A stretch of 64,000 bases of DNA from Blastomussa wellsi (Eukaryota > Cnidaria > Anthozoa > Scleractinia > Plerogyridae). Location: the NCBI GenBank assembly GCA_947652115.1, contig OX393561.1, positions 4,029,605-4,093,604 on the forward strand, in the 5' to 3' direction. Below, piece by piece: positions 12,601-22,652 of this stretch. The position numbers were made by a program, and so were the translations under genes. Position 1 is the first letter of the stretch. Each line of letters starts with the position of its first letter. The notes beneath the pieces were generated by a model, which was not told the DNA's origin, did no database searches, and saw only the letters and a list, made by a program, of their open reading frames with translations.

Positions 12601-13421
12601 CTGAACGTTACCATGGCAACCGTTTTCTGACAGGCATGTGTTTATGTTTATGTTTCTGTATTTTTCAACATAGTGGCACCCTGGGCAACAAGATAACATT
12701 CAGAATGTAACATTCTCTGTTTTGAAGTTTTTTTTCGCCACGAGCGAACGAAAGGTAAGCAAAGGTAAGTTTCCTAACATCTAGACCATCGCTTCTGTTG
12801 TTTTTAGCCTATTCTCGTGTTTTTACGAGTAAAAATTCCCTTGTTTCTTTTGTGCTTTCTTCCTTTCTCTGTTTGTTTACATATATTTTCCAACTCGCAG
12901 ACTGTCTCGTCGGCATTATCCAGATTTCCTGAAAATTCCGAATCCCGACCAACATACCAACATGTGATCGGAACAGGAAAATTCCCGATTTTGACATCTG
13001 TTCTGATATTTTTCTAAAATTGTAATAATAGTTGCACTCTGATATCCTGGTAAAATAAAAAAATGGCAATTTACCCAACATTCTTGACAGAAATTGTCGT
13101 CCCAGAACCCTAGAAATGGCGTTTTCGAGCCTTAAAATTTCAAAAGTTTCTCCCGATTTTTCATACTCAGATTGTTATTCCACGGGAATTTGACTCTGGC
13201 TTCCATAAAAAATGTCAAAATCCACACATTGATAGGTGAATTATTGTCATTTGAATGTCTTGGGACTGTAGCTGTTTCTACGTCATTGCGTGTTTTCGAT
13301 AATCTCAGCGTGCACTCAAGCGAACACTCAAGGTCACAAGGAGGTTACAATCAAGTAATTAGATGCAAAATGAAAAAAACAAATCACGGTTAATGGTTAA
13401 TGGTTTTATGCAATAAGCAAA
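9669..13421. other. Intergenic region between divergent NXPE-like and XXYLT1 genes
   Basis: The two genes point away from each other, so this 3.7 kb should contain both promoters. It is AT-rich, with T runs at 10430 and 10945. A short basic open frame at 11374-11637 has no recognisable domain or splice partner. The one supported feature is a LINE-like 3' remnant at about 11944-12332. Confidence 0.45.
11944..12332 (+). mobile_element. 3' remnant of a LINE-like retrotransposon
   Basis: A frame opens after a TGA at about 11944 and reads FKRKLKQILFNILGLQ and DLSEIIQLLSSG before a stop near 12100. About 200 bases of UTR-like sequence follow, ending in a short GTGTGAAGTGTGAAG tail instead of poly(A). 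A basic C-terminal tail followed by a microsatellite-like 3' end is what I expect of CR1-type LINEs truncated at the 5' side. No reverse transcriptase motif remains, so this is tentative. Confidence 0.35.
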
Positions 13422-14786
13422 ATGATTGTTCTTGTGATTCCGCTCAAGTGCAATTGGAAAAGAAGGCGCCGATATCGGCCGTACCTGCTCGTGTTACTGA
13501 TCCCATTTCTTGGATTTTTATACTATGCCTCGGAGGCAGTTGTTATGCACCGAGCAAGACTTGAAAGAGAACTGACACAGAATAACATCGCCTTTGTCAT
13601 GCAGTTGAAAGCGAGCAAAAATGGATATCTTTTCGTTTATAGATTCAAACACTCCATAGCTTCCATTTGTCAGCACTCGAGCATCGCTCTCACTCTACAC
13701 ATCTTTGCTAATTCTATGGGTAAACGCGAGTCGTCAAAAGTTCTTGAAAGCTTGGCTCCTAATTGCTTAAACGGCTTAAGAGTAAAATTCTACGATGTTG
13801 AAGAAGTGATAGAACATTTTCTACCATTTATAGACGTGATTAAGGTGGGTGAACTTCATGTAAACGATGGTGACGCGACTTCGTTCAGAACATGTCCGCT
13901 AGTTTTACCCGTAGTTCTAACAACTTTAAAAATCTTTAGACAGATTGTCTTTTTCCAGACGCAAGTTCAAATTAAAAGGGCTGTATGAAATGTCACAGAC
14001 GACAGGATTCCTAGCACGATATAAATTCCATTCAATTACGTTTAATTTATGACAATTTTGCATAGCTTTCTGTCTTCCAAACTCTTGCTAACCAGTCATT
14101 TTAGTATATGTATTGATTTTGGTTAATGGTTTTTGTATTCTTAGGACGCGATTGAAGTAGGGGGTCGCAATAACACAAAAGAAGCTCTCTTCTATCTTCC
14201 AATTTTTATGGATAGCATTTTGCCTAGAGATGTGACAAGAGTTATCCTACTGGATGTTGATTTCTTTTTCTACACCGATATGAAGCAGCTGTTTGATCAG
14301 TTTGGAAAATTCAAAAACACAACGATTTTTGGCTTAGCTTTGGTACAACAACCGTTTTACAGAACAGCCTTTGCAAAACACAGAGAAGACAATCCGGGAA
14401 CAAAGATTGGTGATCCACCCCCGGAAGGCATGCCGGGATATGATACAGGACTTATCATGGCTCACCTTAACAACATGCGAAGATCAGAGCTTTTCAAGCA
14501 GATCCTGTTTAAAAACAAAACAAAACAATACGCGGAAAAATATCAATTCCGAGCTCGAGGAAATCTAGCTGCGCAAGATTTTTTTGTTTTGTTGGATGCG
14601 GAACATCATGATGAGCTGTTTTATGTTGTCCCTTGTCAGTGGAATCGTCAGTTAAATCGCGGTCTTTATCGAGAAGCTGACTTTGATCTGTATCATAACT
14701 GCCCTAAGCCTATTAATGCTTACCACGGAAACGGCAAGACAAGAATGCCTACGATGGATAACCACTATCAGTTTTTATTTGACTAA
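13422..14786 (+). CDS. XXYLT1: Xyloside xylosyltransferase 1 (GT8 family)
   Basis: Two exons, 13422-13844 and 14145-14786, both in phase 0, giving 354 residues (human about 390). An in-frame TAA lies 24 bases upstream of the ATG. XXYLT1 is an ER type II enzyme that adds the second xylose to the xylose-glucose O-glycan on EGF repeats such as those of Notch. A basic stretch (WKRRRRYRP) precedes a signal anchor at about 20-38. The GT8 metal-binding DxD is DVD at 178-180 in VILLDVDFFF. Then come NPGTKIGDPPPEGMPGYDTG, the family signature loop, AAQDFFVLLDAEHHDELF, PCQWNRQL and the C-terminal YHGNGKTR. The family's usual GDQDFF reads AAQDFF here. The single intron falls just before the DAIEVGG segment. 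The protein ends DNHYQFLFD. Confidence 0.93.
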
Positions 14787-15835
14787 TTTACAGACGAACA
14801 GAAGGCCGTGCTGGGATATGACTCAAGGTGTTGACTAGTTGTATCGGAGGCCAAGGGTTGATACTGAGTTTCTGACGAAATTTTTCTTAATCAGAACATA
14901 AGTTCGAATGCAAGTTAAAGCGGCACAGTTCTATTCTTTTGGTGAGAATAAATTCGTCCGTGTATTGTATTTTAACTGTTGCAAATACCAACAAACATGT
15001 GAGCCTGTACGTGAAGGACGAAAGAAATACTAATCGACAACCTCGGGCCACTTCGTGACCAGTTCTTTTGTTTTATCGTAATTTTGCTGTTCGTATGTTT
15101 TAACACTAGCTACTCCACCGTGCTCTATAAAGCTGCTATCGTGTGATAGAAAGACCAACAGGAGGTCATTCTCTCTCCTGACAGGGCCAGTGTGTTGCAG
15201 CACGTGATCAGTTTTGGCCAATAAAGGAAATGCAGTGGTGAACTATAACAGCGAATACTCACTGGTAGAAAACAATAAGAGAATCAATCAGATTCGCGGA
15301 TTTCTAATAGAAGACGACTGAGTGTCTATCCAGTGATATTTAGTATACGCTTCAGGGGCGTTCTACTAGTCGCTGCTATACACTGCTATAGGACACGTAA
15401 ATATAGATAGTAAATACAACGCGAAAAAAACAGAAAGTAGATTGGTGGAGACTAATTGATAGTGTTCACGGTGGACGCTGAACAAGTGTAATACTCGCAT
15501 TTTTATTTAGCTGTGTCGTTACAGAAATCACTTAAGAAATGAATTATTAACTTCTCAAAAATAAAATCAGATAAAATATAGGTAATCTAAACGTGCATAA
15601 CACTACTTTTAACAGTAGAGCTGGTCATTTCATAAAGTCATGATCAACAGCACTATTTGTTAGTGGGGTTAGTGAGCAAAGCATCATTTACTGGTGCGTT
15701 GCATTGGTTAATTATAAGATGTCGTTAAACACACAAGGGAAATCAGCAACAAAGGGTGAAACAAGGCATAAGAAACATGAGGTTTTTGCCAGCAGATTGG
15801 TTAGTAAGCCAGAGTGTAGCTAGCCGTGTAGCTGG
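14787..15835. other. XXYLT1 3' UTR and intergenic sequence
   Basis: After the poly(A) signal nothing firm is seen. A minus-strand frame at 15030-15221 ends LVTKWPEVVD and could be an orphan terminal exon, but there is no domain match or partner exon. Confidence 0.35.
14947..14952 (+). promoter_or_regulatory. Likely polyadenylation signal of XXYLT1
   Basis: A canonical AATAAA lies 161 bases after the XXYLT1 stop codon; the first good signal downstream. Confidence 0.5.
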
Positions 15836-17010
15836 CGGTTAGTTAGCTAGTTACTACAGAAAGAATCAATTAGTTCGTCAATTAATTAATTACTGCGAAG
15901 TTACTTAATTAGTTAGTCAATAAGTTAGCCATTTAGTTAGTTAGTTAGTTAATTAATTAGTTTGTCAATTAGTTAGTTAGTTACTGTTGAGTTACTTAAA
16001 TAGTTGGTCAATTAGTTAGTCAGTTAGTTAGTTAGTTAATTATTTTGTCAATTAGTTAGTTACTGCGGAGTTACTAATTAGTTGGTCAATTGGTTAGTTA
16101 GTTAATTAATTAGTTTGTCAATTAGTTAGTTAGTCACTGCATAGTTACTTAATTAGTTAATAAATTACTTAGTTACTTGCTACTGAGTTAATTCATTAGT
16201 AGGTCAATTAGTTAGTTATTTAGTTACTGTGGAGTTTGTTAGTTGGTCAATTTGTTAGTTAGTTACTGTGGAGTTAGTTAGTTGATCAATTGGCTAGATA
16301 GTTAGTTAATTAATGAGTTAGTACAGTTAGTTGGTTTGTTAATTTCAGTTGATTATTTAAGGGCTTACGTATTTTTTAGTTAGTTAGTTAATTGGTTAAT
16401 TAGTGAGTTAATTGACAGTTTGTAAAGGTGGTTAGTTGATTGGTGAGTTAATTGTTAGTTAGTAAATGTAGTTAGTTAATTGGTGAGTTAATTGTTAGTT
16501 AGTAAATGTAGTTAGTTAATTGGTGAGTTAATTGTTAGTTAGTAAATGTAGTTAGTTAATTGGTGAATTAGTGAGTTAATTGGCAGTTAGTAAAGGTAGT
16601 TAGTTAATTGGTTAATTAGCGAGTTAATTGACAGTTTGTAAAGGTGGTTAGTTGATTGGTGAGTTAATTGTTAGTTAGTAAATGTAGTTAGTTAATTGGT
16701 GAGTTAATTGTTAGTTAGTAAATGTAGTTAGTTAATTGGTGAATTAGTGAGTTAATTGGCAGTTAGTAAAGGTAGTTAGTTAATTGGTTAATTAGCGAGT
16801 TAATTGGCAGTTAGCAAAGGTAGTTAGTTAATTAGTTAATCAGTGAGTTAATTGACAGTTAGTAAAGGTAGTTAGTTAATTGGTGAGTTAATTATTAGTT
16901 AGTAAATGTAGTTAGTTAATTGGTTAACTAGTGAGTTAATTGGCAGTTAGTAAAGGTAGTTAGTTAATTGGTTAATTAGTGAGTTAATTGACAGTTAGTA
17001 ACGGCCCGTT
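15836..17010 (+). repeat. TTAG-based minisatellite with 40 bp units
   Basis: Over a kilobase made almost wholly of GTTAGTTAATT-type words on the plus strand, with very little C. Irregular TTAG/TTAATTAG words dominate up to 16400. A regular 40-base unit (TGGTGAGTTAATTGTTAGTT, then AGTAAATGTAGTTAGTTAAT) occurs in three exact copies from 16441 and two more from 16657. Each run is followed by the same variant block (TGGTGAATTAGTGAG...), so a unit of roughly 200 bases has itself duplicated. Confidence 0.9.
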
Positions 17011-17269
17011 AATGATGAGTCAGCTTTTCTGTTAGTTTGTTAGCTCAGTTAGTAAATAGGTTAACTAGATTATTGGATTATTAAGCGAGTAAACCGGTAA
17101 GCGAGTGGACCAATTTGGCACTTAAATTCCTCAAGGAGCAAACGAATGAACTAATTTGTTTAGGCCGGTTTCTTGGTGCCCTGTTTTCTCGAAGGAGCCA
17201 CAATCCCCTTGTATGTTTGGATAAAGCCAGTACTTCTTAATTGGTGAATCATCTTTTTTAATTAATTGT

Positions 17270-17640
17270 TTAGCTAGCTGGTTACGGTTAGTTTAGTTTA
17301 GTTAGTTAGTTAGTTCGTCAGTTAGTCAGTCAGTCAGTCACTCAATCAGTCAGTCAGTTAGTTAGTTAATTAGTTATATTAGCTCGTTAATTATCTAGCT
17401 GCCTGGTTGGTTGGTTAGTTAGTTAAGCTGTAGTTAGTACAGTCAGACATTGAGTTATATTAGTTAGGTGTTACTCCGTTAAAATGCTAGCAAATTGGTG
17501 GGTCACTTAATTAGTAATTATGTGAGTTGGTTAGTACGTTTGTTTGTTAAATATTAGCTGATTAAGTGAGGTCTAGATAAGTTTATGACTGATTCGTAAA
17601 AGTTACCGAGTGATTGAGTGAATGAGTGAGTGAACTAACT
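17270..17640 (+). repeat. Degenerate TTAG/GTCA repeat, outlying block
   Basis: A second, shorter block of GTTAGTTAGTT, CAGTCAGTCAGTCA and GAGTGAATGAGTGAGTGA words, separated from the main array by about 250 bases of ordinary sequence. Confidence 0.7.
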
Positions 17641-18462
17641 TTTAGCTGAGTATAGTTATATATCATTAGTTTTTAGTTGTTAAGTATACACATGAATGTA
17701 ATCCAGATTGGTTGCATGATCGAATTAGTTGTCAGTTGGTTATTACTTAGTGAAAAAGTAAGGGGGTTAGCTTAATCATTTATTAATTGGTGACATATGC
17801 ATCTGAATCTATGCTTATATTTATTACTATTCATTACTTTTCTATTAAGTTTAAAATATAATAATTTGTGCTTTAATTATTACTGGTCTGTTCTATAGGC
17901 TAAGACTCGTTAATAGGTTAATTAATTTATATTGTTTGTTAGTAAATTATATTAGATGAATAAATAATTATATGATCTGAGATTATGGAAGTTCCTTGAA
18001 CATATGTTATAACCAATAGGAACTTCAAATTGGTCTTTGTCAGGCTGTGGCGACTATTTTGAAGCAAAACCATTGGCAATTATGCTAAATTATTTTCGAT
18101 TATCCCAAACGATACCTGTCTAGCTCGTTTTCCTTTGGTTGGTTAGTGCAGTTGTTGAAGGATTAGTAAGCTGATTAGTTAGCATGTATATAAAAATTAA
18201 GATAGTGTCTTGGGAAGAGAATTGGTATTTGTGTGGATGTTAAATGTTAGTCAGTACGTGCTCGTGATCATTTGCCTTCCCTAGTTACTAAGTCTAAGGA
18301 AAAAGCGCTTCTACATGATCGGATAGTTGTTGTACAATATTCAGTAGTCAAAGAAACTGAAAGAAATGTGTAGTATGTGATTGCCGTTAACGTTTTCATA
18401 GAGAATATCAAATCCGGTGATTGCATACGAATACGCCGATCGTTCGCTGAACTGTCTCAGAC

Positions 18463-18622
18463 TAGGGGCGGATCCAGGATATTGCTTACGAAAAGGTGCA
18501 CCACTAAGGAATGACGTAATTGATGATCACATTAGTTTCATTAGAAAGTCGCAGGTTATCTCAAGGGGAGTCATCTCAAGGGGGTGCGCACCCCCTGAAC
18601 CCTCTCCCTAGATCCGTCCCTG
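18463..18622. mobile_element. Short MITE with GGGGCGGATCC-type inverted ends
   Basis: The left end TAGGGGCGGATCCAGG matches the right end CCTAGATCCGTCCCTG in reverse complement, with the match extending through GGTGCACC / GGTGCGCACC. Length about 160 bases. Such CAGGG-type ends suggest hAT-derived MITEs. TGTCTC occurs on both sides and may be part of the target duplication. Confidence 0.6.
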
Positions 18623-21600
18623 TGTCTCTATTTGGCGGACTCTCCAAATGTTCCAAACGTGATGATTTCCGGCAAAGGTGTCCGTTGTCTCCTTAGTCAA
18701 ATCCAACGGTACTGTCCAATAATAAAGATGAAATTAAATTGATGATATCTCAGTAACTCAGGATCATTCGCAGTTGGACAGAAATGTTTGTGAAAACCAG
18801 TTTTGTCAAATATCGCTGTAAATGTCTACCGGGAACAGTTGAGCTGGGTGTTGATGTGGTCTTCCAATGTCTTTCTAGCAGATGCGCGCGATGATAAGCA
18901 TAAAATAGCATGTTACTTGCAGGGCATTAACCGGGTAAATATAAGCTTTGTAGAGGCTGTTACGTTGAAAGGTTAATCAGTGCAAAGCTGAAAGAAAATT
19001 AAGAGCAAAATTAAAAATATATATATATATAACACAGGGGAGATTGAGCCTAGGACAATAGCCCTTTTGTTGTCCGTCCTAAGGGAATTTTCTATCCGCT
19101 ATGGCGAAATTACACTTAAATGACGTCTTATGACGTCCGCTCTACTTAGACTACTTAAAAAATATTTTTTAGCAAACTTGTCATAACATCATTGGCCAAA
19201 ATTTAGATCCTAGACACTGATACGATCATTCAGTCAATTTTTCAAAAGCAATCCTGCTTTTGCGACTAATTCTTTTACTGGTCACGACAAGACATAGTGA
19301 ATATGAAATATTAATGGTCTCCTCAAAGGAAAGCTTGTGATATCTAATGGATCGTGTTCACGCGTTTTTGTTAGTTCGCTTGCGGCCACATGCTGAGTAC
19401 GGGATTCACACAGCGGGGTCCTAGGATTGAAATGCGCGATTTAGTTAAGCAAATGCATTTAAAGCTTGAGGCCATCAAATTACCTGTAACTCAAGGAAAC
19501 TTTGAGGAATAAATCAACGTGGAAAAGCTATTGAATCCCTCAGGAGTCTCAAAACTGTAACTTTCTATCTGCTATGAGTTTTCAGAAAGCCCGATATAAC
19601 AACAGCTCCAATTCAGGCTGTAATATGAAAACATAATAGCGCCCGGAGGGATTAATATTACAACCCCTGAATAACCCTCACTGTTTCAGGGAATCACGAA
19701 TGTTAGCGTGTGGGGCGTTTAGCGGGTCCCTTTCAGAAGTAATCATCCGTTACCTCGAAACAACTCGTAGCTCGTGGAACTGTATTAGAAATCAAAAACC
19801 TGTTAAATATGCATCTGTTAGACAAACGCAATGATACAGTTAAAGTTTTCGTTTTAATCTCCGTGCCAGTTTAGCTGCCCGTCGCTCCAATGACAATCTA
19901 CGTTTTCGTGAGATTGTAAATTTTCGTTCAACGATTAGTAACAATGGGTCATTCTTCTAATGCCCGGCTTGGCTAACTGTGAATTGAATTTTAAATTATT
20001 TTTGGTTCATCTGAAAGAATGTCAAAGAAAATTGTAAACGTTGGTGAGCGTTGCATCTGCTACTTACATATTTTTATTCCAAACAAAAACTTTAACTCAA
20101 AATCGTGATTCCAAGTCCTTTTCAATTACAAAGCATCTAAATATCGTTAGCTTGTGATCATAATCAAGCCAGATTATCAGTTCCTTTAGACAATCAGTTT
20201 TAAAAACAAAAAGCTGGTTTTTGTCAGGTTTAAAACGCAATGTTTTGCCGTGTACACCCAATTAGCAACCTGTTGGATTATTTTGCTGTGTTTCAGTATT
20301 CTTCAGAGACAAACTTCTTGAGGACTATTCACCTTTAGTTGGAAACATTGTAAAAAATCTGTGCAGTCAGAGAAACGAAATAAAGATATCTCATCGTATC
20401 AGCTTTTGCCAATTGTTTGATGCGCATAAATATTTTAGTTGTTTCAAGGAAAGTGAAGACAGGTTTCTTGCTGGGTTGCAATTTTCTTATAGCTAGCCGA
20501 AGCATTAAAATATTGTCTCTACTTCGTTTAGTTTAAATTTTTATTGCCTTGGACGAGTGAATCAGAAGATGTAGCCTAAAAATGTGTTAAATTATTCTTA
20601 TTGGTGTGTTTTCGTGTTTTTCATTCCTCGGCGTCAATATTTGCATGTAAATTTTAGGATTTGTCGTTGTAGTAATATGTTAAACATATATCAATACTTT
20701 AAGAATACGTAAATGAAAAATGCAAAATCTAGTTTTAGATGGATTACTCACCAAAGCTTCGATCGAGTCATCGTTATTTCCCTTGCATGCAATAATTAGT
20801 ACTATTAGTAAGTGCTTGTCAACCAGCGTACAAGCCCGCTCGGGCCGATGCGCGAAGACGAAAGCTTGCTGTGAGGTTGACTGCAGCGTGTGTAAAAAGG
20901 ACCGTCTTCACCTGTTACATTCCGTATAAAGAAGGCGAGAAGTTTTCCTTTCTTTTAATTGGCTGATATTGTTGACGCCTCTTGATGCCCGCGTTTCTTA
21001 AAAGCAGCGGTTATATGTTCTGGGGTTTGTATATTGATCGGTTGTGTATCAGCTCTCGTGAGGTTGTAATTCTACTGGTAGCAGTTGCTATTGTTTTAGG
21101 GGCTAGGAGCATTGTTCCTGCCGTTTGTTCTATTGTTTTCACGCAGGGTATCGAGCCATTTATGTGAGACCGTACGAGAGCTGCTACACATATTTATTGT
21201 GTTGATTACAAAGAATAAAATATTATTGCGGATGGTAGAGTAAACGCGTCTGATGTTTTTCACTACGGGCCTCCTTTCGGTGCAAAACTACCAAAAAAAT
21301 TATTTCTGTGCTTGAATGAGATTTAAAACAGGCATCGTTTTCAGGTTTTAAACTCGAAAAATCGGATGGGCCGATTCCGGAATATGAGAAATACTTAGTG
21401 GCAACTTCTTTGATATCAGTACGATCAATGTTTTCCTTATAATACAAACATGAAATCTGGATCCCGCTAAACAAATATAAACATCTTTAAAATTACTAGC
21501 GAGTCGAGCTATAAGTATATGAATCGCCATTGAATTTCCATCATTCATCAGTGAACGTTGCTAAGGCTCGGTCGTGTGCTAAGTGCTGTAGCGTGCATGT

Positions 21601-22582
21601 TTGCAAAAAATCAAAAGATTGGAGTAATTGATGCCTATGCAAATTTATTTTAGAGATCAATGATATCACCAGTAATTACAAACTCTTAAAAGCTTTCGAG
21701 ATTGAAGACTAAGCGAGCGTCTGGTGATTTTGCTTGCAAAATTGACACAGAATCAATACAAGCTTCTGATACAAGTGATAGTCTGTTGTTTTCTTCTGTT
21801 GAAACATGTAAAACTGACAGCGGTCAGGGTTGCATTTTTTCCAAAATTCTCTTTTGACCCCACTATAACTGATCATAATTCTACTGTAGAGAGTATGTTA
21901 TGAAAAATCTGCGGCAGGCTCTGATTTGATACTGACAACACCATAAACTTGCTTGGACACGAAACTGTAGATGTTTTGTTTTCTTTTTTTTTGCGTTTTC
22001 TTAATTATATGGACCAGTGTTGTTGACCGCGTTTTGCCCCTATCCTTGTGTCTAATGTGTTCTACGGAAATGAACTGCGATTTAAAAAATTTAAATGTCT
22101 TAAATCGATAAATATTTGAAGTCAGTCGCATTTTGTCCTACAAATCCTTCTTTGCCCCGCGGAATTAGACTGCGAGCAATCAAGACTACACGAAGCTGAT
22201 ATTCCCCAGTGCCCCGGGATGCGAAAGCGTTGTCAATTAATTGTAGATGTAGATGTAGATGGGTGCTAAACGACCACAAGATAAATGAGTCGTGGAACAA
22301 CAAGTAGTCGTTTATAAAGTGTAGCATCCCAGGGGCACTACTGCGACTTCTTGTTAGAATGCGAACATGCTCTCCAGTGGGGAAAATTTCGGCGAGCGAA
22401 GGAAGCCGAATTTGCGAGCGTGATCTGAGGTTTTCCTTCTCCCAAGACTGCAGGCTACTTCTTGTAAGCTTTCGCGGATGACATTTCCCGAAACTCGGAA
22501 GAAATTCATTAGTAATCGGAAAAGTTCGGGTAATGTCTCCAGCCTCGATATCAATCACATTTGCCTCGATACCACGCTAAAG
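18623..22582. other. Gene desert upstream of SF3A1
   Basis: Only short open frames are present (20720-20929, 20982-21167, 22100-22558 minus), none with a domain or splice structure I can support. An (AT)n run lies at 19018-19030 and three TAGATG units near 22240. Sequence close to 22600 becomes GC-richer, as expected of the SF3A1 promoter. Confidence 0.4.
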
Positions 22583-22612
22583 ATGGCCGCCGCGTGTAGG
22601 GAACGAAGCTAA
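22583..22612 (+). promoter_or_regulatory. Possible upstream open reading frame of SF3A1
   Basis: ATGGCCGCCGCG opens a nine-codon frame ending TAA, 40 bases before the SF3A1 ATG. The AGATGGCCGCC core also resembles a YY1-type promoter element, so it may lie at or upstream of the transcription start instead of in the 5' UTR. Confidence 0.3.
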
Positions 22613-22652
22613 ACGTGCTGATTTGAGAAGTTTTTGACGTTTTTAGCGCAGT

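Noticed and set aside
15030..15221. Minus-strand frame ending KTKELVTKWPEVVD
   Set aside because: Residue composition is protein-like and an acceptor-like CTGTCAG precedes part of it, but no family match or upstream exon could be found; kept only as a weak candidate terminal exon.
15836..17010. Telomere or interstitial telomeric repeat
   Set aside because: The words are TTAG/TTAATT mixtures with a 40-base period, not TTAGGG arrays as expected for cnidarian telomeres.
22100..22558. 152-codon minus-strand frame divergent from SF3A1
   Set aside because: Considered as a bidirectional-promoter partner, but two overlapping frames look equally likely and neither has a known domain or splice continuity.
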